Assembly: GCA_022447855.1 (NCBI GenBank)
Contig: JAKUTX010000001.1
Span: forward strand, 62,001-126,000
Source of the DNA: UBA6927 sp022447855
Lineage (GTDB): Bacteria; Chloroflexota; Dehalococcoidia; Lucifugimonadales; UBA6927
Direction of reading: 5' to 3'
DNA: 64,000 nucleotides
Shown here: positions 1 to 8,892 of the stretch, in pieces
Numbering within the stretch: the stretch's first letter is position 1
Layout: each line of letters opens with the position of its first letter
Translations under genes and position numbers: made by a program
Notes under the pieces: generated by a model
What the model was told of the DNA's origin: nothing
The model's input: only the letters and a program-made list of their open reading frames with translations
The model's database searches: none

Positions 1-8
1 TTTAACCG

Positions 9-1262
9 TTATTCATCTCCCCTTGTAGTTTTACCTTTGTCTAAGACATCTTTTACACTTGTGACAAACTCCATAGCTTCAAAATCAGAAGTGGCGGTAC
101 CTTTCTGCAAACGAGATTTAAATTGTTCGAACAACCAATCCTCTTTAGTTCCATGAGGGATTTCAAAAAATTTCCTATCAAATGAAGGCAATTCACCCGG
201 TGCAAAATGACCTTTGTCTTGAAAGTCATAACCTTCCAAATTTTCAGAACCCTTACCCAAAACCTCTCCTGTATCGACATAATGTTCCATTACTGGCTTC
301 ATCCCATAACGTTGTACTGGACAAGTCTTTACACAAATAGCACAACCAGAATACCTAGCCATTACAGGGCGGCATCTTTCATAAATTACTTTGAATTTCT
401 CTACACCTCTCCACCAAATTTTTTCTCTGACCAAGGCTCGACCGGGACATCGATTAACGCAAATTTGACATTCTTTGCAAAAATTATTTATCCCATAGTC
501 TATAGGTTCATCATGATTTAAAGGTGCATCAGTAGTAATTATGGCTAAACGTGAACGTGATCCGAAATGTGGAGAAAGTAACTGTCCATTAGCTCCTAAT
601 TGTCCTAACCCCGCAGCAACAAACATGGGAATGAAAGCTGCACTATTATCGTTAGGGCTATGAACTTGAGCATGATATCCTCGCTCTCTTATATAATCTG
701 CTAAATCCAACATCAATGCCCCTTCAATCTCATATGTACCAAAATGAGCCTGCTCAGCTGCTAAGCTAGGGATACTTTGTGTCATTACATAATCTTGCTC
801 TACAGCCAAACAAATAGCGTGCTCATAACGCACCCAACTCTTCTTGCTTGAATAGGCATAATGAAAATCGTATCGAGTAAAACCAACTTCTCCGAAACCT
901 AATTCTCTAGCTTTAGAACGAATATCTTCAGTTATTTGCTTATCATTTTCAGGAATTCCTGTGGGCTCCAAATCACCAGAAACCATGGCAGCATCAACCA
1001 ACGGTTTTACTAACTCATCATGTCTCTCTCTATACTCATAGATGTCATCTTCATAAACAGTCCAAACCCACTCTCTATCCGCAGCTTTCTCTACATTCTG
1101 ACTCTCAATGGGGTACATTCTTGAATAGAAAGAAACATCTTCATGTCGGATTGGGATACCAGGAACGGTTGTTAAATCATCCGCAATGGGAATTTCAACA
1201 TCCTTGTCGGACACAGTCCTACCAGGTCTTACTACTACGTGATCTACCGATTTAAGCGCCAT
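9..1262 (-). CDS. QueG/RdhA-like 4Fe-4S protein
   Basis: 417-residue iron-sulfur protein of the reductive-dehalogenase / epoxyqueuosine-reductase-like superfamily. Two bacterial 4Fe-4S motifs lie near the C-terminus: C262-x2-C265-x2-C268-x3-C272-P, then C297...C307-x2-C310-x3-C314-P. The central region (about 110-250) resembles the RdhA catalytic core. There is no twin-arginine signal peptide and no membrane anchor gene nearby, so it is probably cytoplasmic and not a classical respiratory dehalogenase. Such RdhA-like proteins are common in marine Dehalococcoidia, with mostly unknown substrates. The ATG at 1260-1262 lies just behind a GAGG-like ribosome site. Electron transfer and a possible corrinoid role are inferred; the substrate is unknown. 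Confidence 0.8.
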   Translation of the reverse strand: MALKSVDHVVVRPGRTVSDKDVEIPIADDLTTVPGIPIRHEDVSFYSRMYPIESQNVEKAADREWVWTVYEDDIYEYRERHDELVKPLVDAAMVSGDLEPTGIPENDKQITEDIRSKARELGFGEVGFTRYDFHYAYSSKKSWVRYEHAICLAVEQDYVMTQSIPSLAAEQAHFGTYEIEGALMLDLADYIRERGYHAQVHSPNDNSAAFIPMFVAAGLGQLGANGQLLSPHFGSRSRLAIITTDAPLNHDEPIDYGINNFCKECQICVNRCPGRALVREKIWWRGVEKFKVIYERCRPVMARYSGCAICVKTCPVQRYGMKPVMEHYVDTGEVLGKGSENLEGYDFQDKGHFAPGELPSFDRKFFEIPHGTKEDWLFEQFKSRLQKGTATSDFEAMEFVTSVKDVLDKGKTTRGDE

Positions 1263-1352
1263 TACATCACCTCATACCTAGAGCCAGAATCAGAATTTAA
1301 CCTAAATTTCCATATAGTTTTATTGCCAATACTCTATCACATTTAAAAAAAT

Positions 1353-2372
1353 TTAGAGTTTTCTAGAACTGCCCTTTTGAAATTCATAAAAATTCCTAAT
1401 CACAAATACAATTGCTCCAACAATTATGACCGATAAAAATGTTATAGACCTATCAAGCAAAACTACGGAGATTGCATCAGCATTGCTCAGTGTGATTAAA
1501 AGTATTCCTATTGTTCCAGCTTCTACTGCTCCAATACCTCCAGGAGTTGGAACCACACTCAATAAGGCATGAGATAAAGCTACTATAGGAATTAAGATTA
1601 ATGGCACTTCAAACCCCAAAGAAACTACCACAAAATACAATCTCAATATTTCTAAAAGCCACCCAATACAACTCAACAAAACTAGGAGATAAATTTTCTT
1701 AAAACTACTCAAGGCACCTTTTTGGAACTGAAAATAAAATTGTTTGATTTTAGAAGGAAGTCTTGTTTGAATAAAATTCCTGAAGAATCGCATGAGAATC
1801 AAAACCATAATCAAAAACAATGTCATCAAAAATGCAATACTAAATATATATTTTAGTAACTGGTAATCCGTAGATGAACGTTGCCATATTAGAAAAAGAA
1901 AACTGATTGCTAAAATCCCAAAAACAACCATTGTATCCAGCACTCTTTCAGCCAATAATATCCCGAAACTCCATGAAATATCAGTACGGCTTTTTCTAGC
2001 GAACAAATAAGCCCTATAAGCATCACCTATTCGCATCCATGCAACTGAATTAACAAACCATCCCAAAAGAATAAACATTGAAGATTGAAAAATGCTAGGC
2101 GTAATTTGGTTTCCGAGTTCTAATTCCCCAGTATTTTTAGCCAACAAACGCCACCTGATCCCACGAAAAACAAAACTTGCAAAATAGGAAAACATAGCTA
2201 CCACATATACCCAAACGTTTATATCTGAAAGCCGCAAAAATGTATCTTCCCACTGAAAATCAATGACCAATGGCAATAAAGCAAAAATGCCAATTACTAC
2301 AATAAGAACAATCAAAGTTGGCACGGATAATATCCTCATCCATGAAAAATTATGCTTGTTATTAAAGCTCAT
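1353..2372 (-). CDS. LPG synthase TM-region / UPF0104-like membrane protein
   Basis: 339-residue polytopic membrane protein with about eight hydrophobic segments, the first at residues 14-36. The motif VVPTPGGIGAVEAG near residues 270-285 is the signature of the lysylphosphatidylglycerol-synthase transmembrane family (AglD/MprF N-domain-like, PF03706). The soluble aminoacyl-transferase domain of MprF is absent, so a lipid-linked transport or flippase-type role is more likely than lipid aminoacylation. It lies 16 bases downstream of rsmG on the same strand and is probably co-transcribed with it. The substrate cannot be read from the sequence. Confidence 0.75.
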   Translation of the reverse strand: MSFNNKHNFSWMRILSVPTLIVLIVVIGIFALLPLVIDFQWEDTFLRLSDINVWVYVVAMFSYFASFVFRGIRWRLLAKNTGELELGNQITPSIFQSSMFILLGWFVNSVAWMRIGDAYRAYLFARKSRTDISWSFGILLAERVLDTMVVFGILAISFLFLIWQRSSTDYQLLKYIFSIAFLMTLFLIMVLILMRFFRNFIQTRLPSKIKQFYFQFQKGALSSFKKIYLLVLLSCIGWLLEILRLYFVVVSLGFEVPLILIPIVALSHALLSVVPTPGGIGAVEAGTIGILLITLSNADAISVVLLDRSITFLSVIIVGAIVFVIRNFYEFQKGSSRKL

Positions 2373-2388
2373 CTCGTATCCTCAAAAT

Positions 2389-3147
2389 TCACAATGGTTT
2401 CTTTGAAGGAATCCCTGGTCTTCTAGGGAATTCGTCAGGAGATAATTTAATATTTTCCATCAACAATATTGCTCTACCAGGAGGCATAAATTTAAATTTT
2501 TGAAAGAAATGAAGACTTTCTATATTAAGACCGAAAGTTTGAATCGCATTATCTGCATCAACTAATTCTTCACGAATTTTTTCAGATTTTTGAGCCACCA
2601 AAATTCCATTGGCTTTTAGAAATGGCGCCGACAATTCTATCAAAGTTCTCAGTGGTGCTACAGCCCTAGATGTAACCAAATCAAAAGCCCCCCTAAGAGA
2701 TTTTTGATGTGCTAATTCTTCTGCCCTTCCCACAACCAATTCCACATTATTTAAATCAAGTTTGCAAATTACTGATTTTAAGAAATCTACCTTCTTACGC
2801 CTAGAATCCAATAAGGTAAAATGAACTTCAGGCAACATGATAGCCAAAGGTATTCCAGGAAATCCTGCTCCAGTACCCAAATCTAATATTTCATTATTTT
2901 TTAAAACAATGTTCTTGATCACTGAAAATACTGAAAGTGAATCTAAAACATGCAAAACCTGAGCATCCTTCCAACTTGTAACACGCGTTAAATTCATTCG
3001 ATGATTTTTGACAGCAATCATCGAATTGTGTATCAAAAATTTACTGATTTGTTCCTCAGACAAAAAAAATCCGAACTCTTTCGCACCTTTTAATAATTCT
3101 TCAGAACTATCTAGATCAGTAGGATTTGTACTAAGCCTATCACTCAT
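2389..3147 (-). CDS. rsmG: 16S rRNA (guanine-527-N7) methyltransferase RsmG (GidB)
   Basis: 252 residues. The SAM-binding loop ILDLGTGAGFPGIPLA lies at about 87-102, followed by LLDSRRKKVDFLK and the TSRAVAPL motif, all diagnostic of RsmG. It methylates N7 of G527 in the 530 loop of 16S rRNA. The N-terminal helix holds the conserved MNLTRV segment at 51-56. It is divergent from the symporter gene at 3212, leaving 64 bases for both promoters. The tail after about residue 235 is rich in Pro, Arg and Lys and is not part of the fold. Confidence 0.95.
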   Translation of the reverse strand: MSDRLSTNPTDLDSSEELLKGAKEFGFFLSEEQISKFLIHNSMIAVKNHRMNLTRVTSWKDAQVLHVLDSLSVFSVIKNIVLKNNEILDLGTGAGFPGIPLAIMLPEVHFTLLDSRRKKVDFLKSVICKLDLNNVELVVGRAEELAHQKSLRGAFDLVTSRAVAPLRTLIELSAPFLKANGILVAQKSEKIREELVDADNAIQTFGLNIESLHFFQKFKFMPPGRAILLMENIKLSPDEFPRRPGIPSKKPL

Positions 3148-3211
3148 ATTCTTCCCAAAAATTATGTTACCTTAATGTGATACATATTATATAAGACAAA
3201 AGGATGATGGA

Positions 3212-4708
3212 ATGTCTGCTAGCGTCACTGCAATATCAATCACCATATTAACTTCATTCATATTCCTATGCTTGGGAGTTTTATATGCCAAAAGGCGCAG
3301 TATCTCAATTGAAGATTACATCGTTTCAAGAAATTCATCGAGCAGCACTTTCACTATCGCCACACTGGTAGCATCAGCATTAGGGGCTTGGATCCTATTC
3401 GGACCTGCTGAAACAGGAACATTCGCAGGAATAGTTGGAATTATTGGATATGGAATTGGCTCAGCGCTACCACTTGCAATTTTCGTATTGGTTGGTTCTA
3501 GGATGAGAAAAATCATTCCAAATGGGCATTCACTAATTGAATTTGTACGATTCCGCTATGGACATACAATGTATTTCTTAATTATTTGCATAATGATCTT
3601 TTACATGTTTGTCTTCCTAGCTGCAGAACTGACGGGAATTTCCCAAGCTATTAATCTACTAGGCGAAGGAGTCAATTTAACAATTACAGCATTAATTGTC
3701 GCAAGTTTTACAGTAGCATATACCGCATATGGAGGAATGAAAGCTTCATTATTCACTGACAGGATTCAATTTTTTGCTATTCTTCCACTTTTACTAATTG
3801 TAATCATTGCAGGCTTTTGGATTGGAGACATTACTGACTCCATTAAACGAGTAAACGAAATTTCACCTGAACTATTTTCATTCAAATCAACTACTGGAAT
3901 TGAATTTGCGCTCACATTGATTATAGCTGTCACTGCGGCAGAAATGTTTAACCAAGCATCATGGCAGAGAGTATATAATGCAAAAAATATAAAAAGTCTG
4001 ATCAAAGGATTTTCTATTTCCAGTATCCTAGTCCTGCCAATAATTTTCCTTACAGGAATTTTTGGGATCATGGCTTTAGCAGTTCCTGAAAATATCATTA
4101 CTTCAGACAACGCATCTGTAGCAATGTTTGTTTATTTCAAAACAATCATGCCATCATGGATGATTATTACAACATTAATTCTGGCAGTGATTTTGGTGAT
4201 GAGCAGTATAGATACATTATTAAATGGAATTGCAAGCACTATAGTAACTGACCTATCAAGGTACAAACAAAAAACTGAAAGTACCGCTCTTTTACTACCT
4301 GCATCTAGATGGATCACAATACTTTTAATACCACCAGCAATATTAGTAGCAGCACAAGACATGAGTGTACTCTATTTGTTCTTTATAGCTGATTTGGTAT
4401 GTGCAGCGGTTCTTTTCCCTGTGTTCTTAGGAATGTTTTCTAAAAATTTCAGTCCTCGTTCTGCATTAATTAGTACAATTGCTGGGTTATTAATTGGCAG
4501 TCTGCTATTCCCTGCAAGTGACTTTGTAGGAACATGGCACAATATCCCTCTTTTTGAATTCATTCCAACAGGACCTCTTCCAAGTTTTGGATATGCTTTA
4601 ATTTCCTCTTCAATTCTAAGTGTAATTTTCGCTACTTTTTCAAATCTAAACAATACTACCTCATTTGATTTCAAGGCTCTAAACAACAAAGTAGATCTGA
4701 TAGAGTAG
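3212..4708 (+). CDS. Sodium:solute symporter family protein
   Basis: 498 residues with about 13 hydrophobic segments and the SSS-family layout: an N-terminal helix, then the VASALGAWILFGPAETG stretch near residues 60-75 and a cytoplasmic loop with SLIEFVRFRYG. Members use the Na+ gradient to import sugars, amino acids, organic acids or vitamins. The gene starts with ATG behind AAAGGATGATGGA. It is followed after 49 bases by thiD and an MFS gene on the same strand, so the substrate might be a vitamin precursor, but that is inference from context only. Confidence 0.85.
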   Translation: MSASVTAISITILTSFIFLCLGVLYAKRRSISIEDYIVSRNSSSSTFTIATLVASALGAWILFGPAETGTFAGIVGIIGYGIGSALPLAIFVLVGSRMRKIIPNGHSLIEFVRFRYGHTMYFLIICIMIFYMFVFLAAELTGISQAINLLGEGVNLTITALIVASFTVAYTAYGGMKASLFTDRIQFFAILPLLLIVIIAGFWIGDITDSIKRVNEISPELFSFKSTTGIEFALTLIIAVTAAEMFNQASWQRVYNAKNIKSLIKGFSISSILVLPIIFLTGIFGIMALAVPENIITSDNASVAMFVYFKTIMPSWMIITTLILAVILVMSSIDTLLNGIASTIVTDLSRYKQKTESTALLLPASRWITILLIPPAILVAAQDMSVLYLFFIADLVCAAVLFPVFLGMFSKNFSPRSALISTIAGLLIGSLLFPASDFVGTWHNIPLFEFIPTGPLPSFGYALISSSILSVIFATFSNLNNTTSFDFKALNNKVDLIE

Positions 4709-4757
4709 AGAATGTATTTCAAAAATCATTTATTTAATTTTCCAAAAAGGAAATCCA

Positions 4758-5573
4758 ATGAAATCATCTCCTAGAGTTCTAACGATAGCTGGTTCTGATT
4801 CTGGAGGGGGTGCTGGTATCCAAGCAGATCTAAAAACTTTTGCCGCACATGGTGTATACGGAACCTCTGCCATCACTGCAATTACTGCTCAAAACACTTC
4901 AACAGTCTCTGAGATTCTGGAAATCCCCGAATCAATTGTCGCTTCACAAATCGACGCAGTAATGTCCGATATAGGAGCAGATGTAATCAAAACAGGAATG
5001 CTAGCGAATTCAAAAATTGTCAAAATAGTTGCTCAAAAACTCACTGAATTCAACAACCCCATAACTGTTGTAGACCCAGTAATGGTGGCGAAAAGTGGAG
5101 ATAAACTTTTGAATGATGATGCTATCCATGCTATCCAAAAATTTTTGATCCCAATTTCAACTTTAATCACCCCAAATATTCCAGAAGCTGAAACTTTAAT
5201 TAATATGAATATTTCTACATTAGATGATATGCACAAAGCAGTAGTCGAATTGTACAAACTGGGCACAAAAGCAGTACTACTTAAAGGAGGTCATATGCAA
5301 GGTGCTCCAACAGATATTTTTTATGATGGAGACCAAGTGCGCGCAGCAACGACTCAAAGAATTGAAACCCATCGTACTCATGGGACGGGATGCACTTACT
5401 CTGCAGCAATTGCATCCAATTTAGCTAAAGGATTATCGATTAGAGACTCAATTTCCTCAGCTAGAAGATACATCACAGACTCGATCAAATCTGCTGATGA
5501 ATCAATAGGATTGGGCAATGGTCCAGTAAATCACTTTCATCACCTTACAAAATTCATAGAGAATACATACTAA
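4758..5573 (+). CDS. thiD: Hydroxymethylpyrimidine / phosphomethylpyrimidine kinase
   Basis: 271 residues, normal length for ThiD. It phosphorylates HMP and HMP-P to HMP-PP for thiamine synthesis. GSDSGGGAGIQADLKTF at residues 11-27 is the substrate-binding start of the ribokinase-like fold. HGTGCTYSAA at about 208-217 is the ATP anion hole with the usual Cys. A ribosome site AAAAAGGAAA lies before the ATG. The stop is two bases before the next ATG, so it is translationally linked to the MFS gene at 5576. No TPP riboswitch is visible upstream. Confidence 0.93.
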   Translation: MKSSPRVLTIAGSDSGGGAGIQADLKTFAAHGVYGTSAITAITAQNTSTVSEILEIPESIVASQIDAVMSDIGADVIKTGMLANSKIVKIVAQKLTEFNNPITVVDPVMVAKSGDKLLNDDAIHAIQKFLIPISTLITPNIPEAETLINMNISTLDDMHKAVVELYKLGTKAVLLKGGHMQGAPTDIFYDGDQVRAATTQRIETHRTHGTGCTYSAAIASNLAKGLSIRDSISSARRYITDSIKSADESIGLGNGPVNHFHHLTKFIENTY

Positions 5574-5575
5574 TC

Positions 5576-6865
5576 ATGAGCCAAGATCAAATCAAATCAC
5601 CTGAAAATTTTGACGTAAACCAAGGTCGCATAAGGCTAGCAACCACAATTATTTCAGGCCACACTTTCAAACATTTATATCTATCAGGACTAAGATCAGC
5701 AATCCTACCCGTTATGGCAACTAGCCTAGGATTAAGTAATACGACAATAGGTGCTCTAAATACTGTAAACCAAGCTACTAACGGAGTCACAACTGTAGGT
5801 GCTGGATACCTAGGAGATAGATATACCAATAGATCCGGATTGATCTTGTTTTTATCTATTGCGATTATGGGAATCGCGCTTTTCATAGTTGGATCCACTC
5901 CAAATAAACCAGAAAACATGAATACTCTAAGGTACTTCATTTTGTTTTTTGGGATGTTTCTAAGTGGACTTGGTCCTTCATTATTCCATCCATTGGCATT
6001 AGGAGCATTAACATTAAAATTCCCTAAGCAAAGGGGTTTCTTAGTTTCCTTACATGGATCTGGAGGAAGTGCTGGAGAAGTACTCGGACCAATAATAGCT
6101 GGCGGGTTACTAACCGGTGCAATATTAATCACCTTAACTTGGAATGAAATTCTTCAATGGAGTATACTCCCGGCCGTAATCGTTGGACTAGTTATTTGGC
6201 TTGTAGTTCGCAACTTAACTAACACTAAAGGAAATGTAGATTCATTTTCTGAATACATTACTAATCTTAAATTAATATTGAAAAATAAGCCTCTAATGGT
6301 CTTAGGATTAGCAACTGTTTTAAGAGCAATGGGGCAAACATCATTAATTGCATTTCTTCCTATTTACCTACTTAGAGACTTAGAGTTTTCATTTTCAGTT
6401 CAAACAAGTTTTTTTATGTGGTCTCCAGCATCACAATTGGCGGTCCCTTTAATGATGGCTTCTTCTCAAGCTATGGGCATTGCGTCACAACCCATTATGG
6501 GATTTATGAGTGACAAGCTAAATCATAAATTTGTGCTTGTACCAGGAATGATGATTTTAGGAGTTGCTAGTTTAGGTATTGCATTTGTTGAAAGTAACAC
6601 ATGGTTGATTATTTTAATTTTGATAATTGGGATATTCGCATATTCCCTTCATGCAATATTTATTGCATATGCAATAAATAATACAGAAACTAAAATGCGC
6701 TCCACAATCATTGCCCTCGTATATGGCGTATCATTCATGGGAGCTTTTGCACCTATTCTAGCAGGCTTGATTGGAGACTTTTGGGGAACTCAAAACACTT
6801 TTATATTTGCTGGATTAGTAACTATTCTTGGAGGAATTGTTACATTTTTCTACAAACCCACATAA
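5576..6865 (+). CDS. MFS transporter
   Basis: 429-residue major facilitator with about 12 hydrophobic segments. The loop between segments 2 and 3 reads GYLGDRYTNRSG, a version of the MFS DRxGRR motif. The second half holds MGFMSDKLNHKF, the matching pseudo-repeat. It starts two bases after thiD, so the two are co-translated. A thiamine-precursor or related substrate is possible but not shown. No other genes of the thiamine pathway are in the window. Confidence 0.85.
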   Translation: MSQDQIKSPENFDVNQGRIRLATTIISGHTFKHLYLSGLRSAILPVMATSLGLSNTTIGALNTVNQATNGVTTVGAGYLGDRYTNRSGLILFLSIAIMGIALFIVGSTPNKPENMNTLRYFILFFGMFLSGLGPSLFHPLALGALTLKFPKQRGFLVSLHGSGGSAGEVLGPIIAGGLLTGAILITLTWNEILQWSILPAVIVGLVIWLVVRNLTNTKGNVDSFSEYITNLKLILKNKPLMVLGLATVLRAMGQTSLIAFLPIYLLRDLEFSFSVQTSFFMWSPASQLAVPLMMASSQAMGIASQPIMGFMSDKLNHKFVLVPGMMILGVASLGIAFVESNTWLIILILIIGIFAYSLHAIFIAYAINNTETKMRSTIIALVYGVSFMGAFAPILAGLIGDFWGTQNTFIFAGLVTILGGIVTFFYKPT

Positions 6866-6883
6866 TCCTTTGACAATTCTACT

Positions 6884-6917
6884 TATTATTTGATCAAATA
6901 ATATATATAGTTATAAT
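6884..6917 (+). promoter_or_regulatory. Promoter with overlapping 20-bp palindromic operator
   Basis: A perfect 20-bp palindrome, TATTATTTGATCAAATAATA, spans 6884-6903. It contains a -35-like TTTGAT at 6889-6894. Exactly 17 bases later is a consensus -10 TATAAT at 6912-6917. The predicted start of transcription near 6924 leaves only about 16 bases before the ATG at 6940, with no clear ribosome site. A dimeric repressor on the palindrome would block the -35 box; no candidate regulator gene is adjacent. Confidence 0.55.
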
Positions 6918-6939
6918 TAAGAAAATTGTTGGTTTTAAT

Positions 6940-7494
6940 ATGACTCACCCAGAAAGAAAAATTATTTTCCGTCATGTCACTAGACAAGACGTAGAAAGAG
7001 TTGCTAATTGGCTTCAAGATGAAGACGTAGCTGATAGTTGGTTTGGAAGATATTCATATGGAGATCCGGCCCATTTAGGCTATCATCCTGAAGAAACCTT
7101 AACGTCAAACGAAGAAGCTTTTAATCGCATATTTGATGACCCAGAACATGTGATTTTTTCAGTTGACACAGAAGAAGGGGAGCATATTGGTGAAGCACAT
7201 ATTGCAATTGAAGAATCTATAGGCGGAGGACAAATATCTATTCTGATTGGAGCAAAAGAAAAATGGCATGACGGATATGGAACCGCTGCTGCAAAAGAAC
7301 TGATACGCCAATCATTCGAAATCCACAATCTATACCATATATGGGCGGATGTCCCTACATATAACGAAGCAGCTCACAATATGTTTTTACATTTAGGATT
7401 CACTCATGAAGGAACCCTAAGACAAAGTAGACCTCACCACGGTGCTCGATTCGATTCAGTAATCTTGGGAATGCTAATCGAAGAATATTCCTGA
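6940..7494 (+). CDS. GNAT family N-acetyltransferase (RimJ/RimL-like)
   Basis: 184 residues. The N-terminal IIFRHVTRQDVERVANWLQ matches the first strand and helix of the Acetyltransf_3 (RimJ/RimL/SpeG) group. KWHDGYGTAAAKELIRQ at about 107-123 is the acetyl-CoA pyrophosphate-binding stretch. YNEAAHNMFLHLGFTHEGTL is the typical C-terminal strand with the N-x-x-x-x-x-x-x-x-G-F pattern. The target may be an amine or a protein N-terminus. It is convergent with the ccm operon, with one base between stops. The palindromic promoter at 6884 suggests it is regulated alone. Confidence 0.85.
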   Translation: MTHPERKIIFRHVTRQDVERVANWLQDEDVADSWFGRYSYGDPAHLGYHPEETLTSNEEAFNRIFDDPEHVIFSVDTEEGEHIGEAHIAIEESIGGGQISILIGAKEKWHDGYGTAAAKELIRQSFEIHNLYHIWADVPTYNEAAHNMFLHLGFTHEGTLRQSRPHHGARFDSVILGMLIEEYS

Positions 7495-7495
7495 A

Positions 7496-8518
7496 TCAAT
7501 CATTAATCTTTCGACGACCAGAGTTGAAAGATCCAATTGCTAAAAACCCTAATAACAATAACAACAAAATCGAAACTGGGAAAAATTCATATCTAAAACC
7601 TTGAAACTTACTAAAAAATTCTTCTAGATATGAATTTTGTGGAAGATTATATAATCTCAAAGAAACATCCTCACCTTTGACAATTTCTTTAGATTCTATA
7701 ACCAAATAACTCTGTCCTCCAATGTCTGTAAGCTGAGGTTTGTTATATTTTTCTGAAATTATTTTCCCATCACTCTCATTAATCAAAACTCTTAAAATTC
7801 CAGCTCCATAACGTAAAGAATGAGCAAAACTTAATTCTGCATCTTCATAATTTAGAAAGTATGTATATGCTACCTCATGTATTCCCGGAGGAATGTTAGC
7901 AACAAGTGCAAAACCTTTATCCACTTGAATAAAATCATAACCTACAATGTTTGAATCAACGTCCAAATTAACCACATCGCCTGGTAGACCAAATCTAATC
8001 AGGTCCATCGGTCGATCCCCAGGAATATAAGTCTGTTTAGAAGTATTATTTAATAGAACAATCTCCATTACTGAAATTTGTTTTGAGTCCTTAATTACAT
8101 CAGAAAATAAAATGGAAACCGACAATGCATCTATCACATCTTCATTTGAAGTAGTTTCGTAAACATTAATCAACATCTCTTTTGGAAAACTACCATCACT
8201 ATTCACAACTTCCTCAACATAGAACACACCCAAAAATTCAACTGAAACAAAATATCTAGTTAGAGGACTAATGTGCAAATCATTAAACTGAAATGAGCCA
8301 TCTCTTGCAACTAGTTGTTCTTGAATCAAAAATTCTTCTTCTAAATCCTTCCCATATAAAAACACTTTTGAACCTTCAACACTTGAAGCATTCTCTGATC
8401 TATTAATTACTTGTCCAGTTATTTTATCTGGGAATGATTGAGCTTCAGTAATGGGCAAAAAGAACACAAATAGGGATGCGGAAACAGACAAAATCAGCAA
8501 TCTAAGAAGCAGGATCAT
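7496..8518 (-). CDS. Secreted, C-terminally anchored protein of the ccm operon
   Basis: 340 residues. Residues 1-27 form a signal peptide (LLLRLLILSVSASLFVFFLP, then ITEAQ). The first third, with ITGQVINRSENASSVEG and VARDGSFQFNDL, looks like a carboxypeptidase-regulatory-like or Ig-like beta sandwich. A hydrophobic segment FFPVSILLLLLLGFLAIG near 310-328 anchors it, followed by a basic tail. It is the last gene of the ccmH-ccmF run and overlaps the preceding stop by 4 bases. The position suggests an outside-facing accessory factor in cytochrome c maturation, which is inference. I do not recognise the family precisely. Confidence 0.7.
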   Translation of the reverse strand: MILLLRLLILSVSASLFVFFLPITEAQSFPDKITGQVINRSENASSVEGSKVFLYGKDLEEEFLIQEQLVARDGSFQFNDLHISPLTRYFVSVEFLGVFYVEEVVNSDGSFPKEMLINVYETTSNEDVIDALSVSILFSDVIKDSKQISVMEIVLLNNTSKQTYIPGDRPMDLIRFGLPGDVVNLDVDSNIVGYDFIQVDKGFALVANIPPGIHEVAYTYFLNYEDAELSFAHSLRYGAGILRVLINESDGKIISEKYNKPQLTDIGGQSYLVIESKEIVKGEDVSLRLYNLPQNSYLEEFFSKFQGFRYEFFPVSILLLLLLGFLAIGSFNSGRRKIND

Positions 8519-8892
8519 TCAGATTTTCTCAAATCTACAATATCTTCAACTGCATCACTATGCGTATTTTCAAAAGTGACTTTCTCATGCAAATCGTTAA
8601 GCAATATTTCTTCTTGATTCTTGGTTAATTTCATTGAGCGTAGTGCCAATGCCGCTTCATTAATATATTCATTTCTAATCCATTGATAGTCTGAATAATC
8701 CAAATTACCTATTCCATTCTCTATTTCAGCATTCACTAATCCTTGAACAGCATTATCCCACTGAATTTTAAATTGTGGGTCAAAAGATGTATATATTGTT
8801 TCAAATTCTCGTAATGATTCTCGCTTTAAACAGACATATATAATTACTAATACTGGGATTATTGAAAGTAATAATGAACCAAAGACCAACAT
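8515..8892 (-). CDS. Small membrane-anchored protein, CcmI-like position
   Basis: 125 residues: an N-terminal transmembrane helix (about 2-22, LVFGSLLLSIIPVLVIIYVC) followed by a charged helical domain with YSDYQWIRNEYINEAALALR. This layout resembles the N-terminal part of CcmI/CycH, which passes apocytochrome to the CcmF/H haem lyase. It shares one base with the ccmF stop and overlaps the next gene by 4, so the three are translationally coupled. The CcmI identity rests on layout and context only; no TPR region is present. Confidence 0.65.
   Translation of the reverse strand: MLVFGSLLLSIIPVLVIIYVCLKRESLREFETIYTSFDPQFKIQWDNAVQGLVNAEIENGIGNLDYSDYQWIRNEYINEAALALRSMKLTKNQEEILLNDLHEKVTFENTHSDAVEDIVDLRKSE

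Noticed and set aside
207..521. Rightward 104-codon frame inside the Fe-S protein gene
   Set aside because: Antisense shadow of a well-supported gene; composition is not protein-like.
9..1262. True respiratory reductive dehalogenase
   Set aside because: No twin-arginine signal and no rdhB-type anchor gene; only the Fe-S and core similarity remain.
4709..4757. TPP riboswitch before thiD
   Set aside because: The 49-base gap is too short and has none of the conserved TPP-riboswitch segments.
5587..6132. Leftward 181-codon frame within the MFS gene
   Set aside because: Antisense shadow of membrane-protein codons; no supporting start signal.
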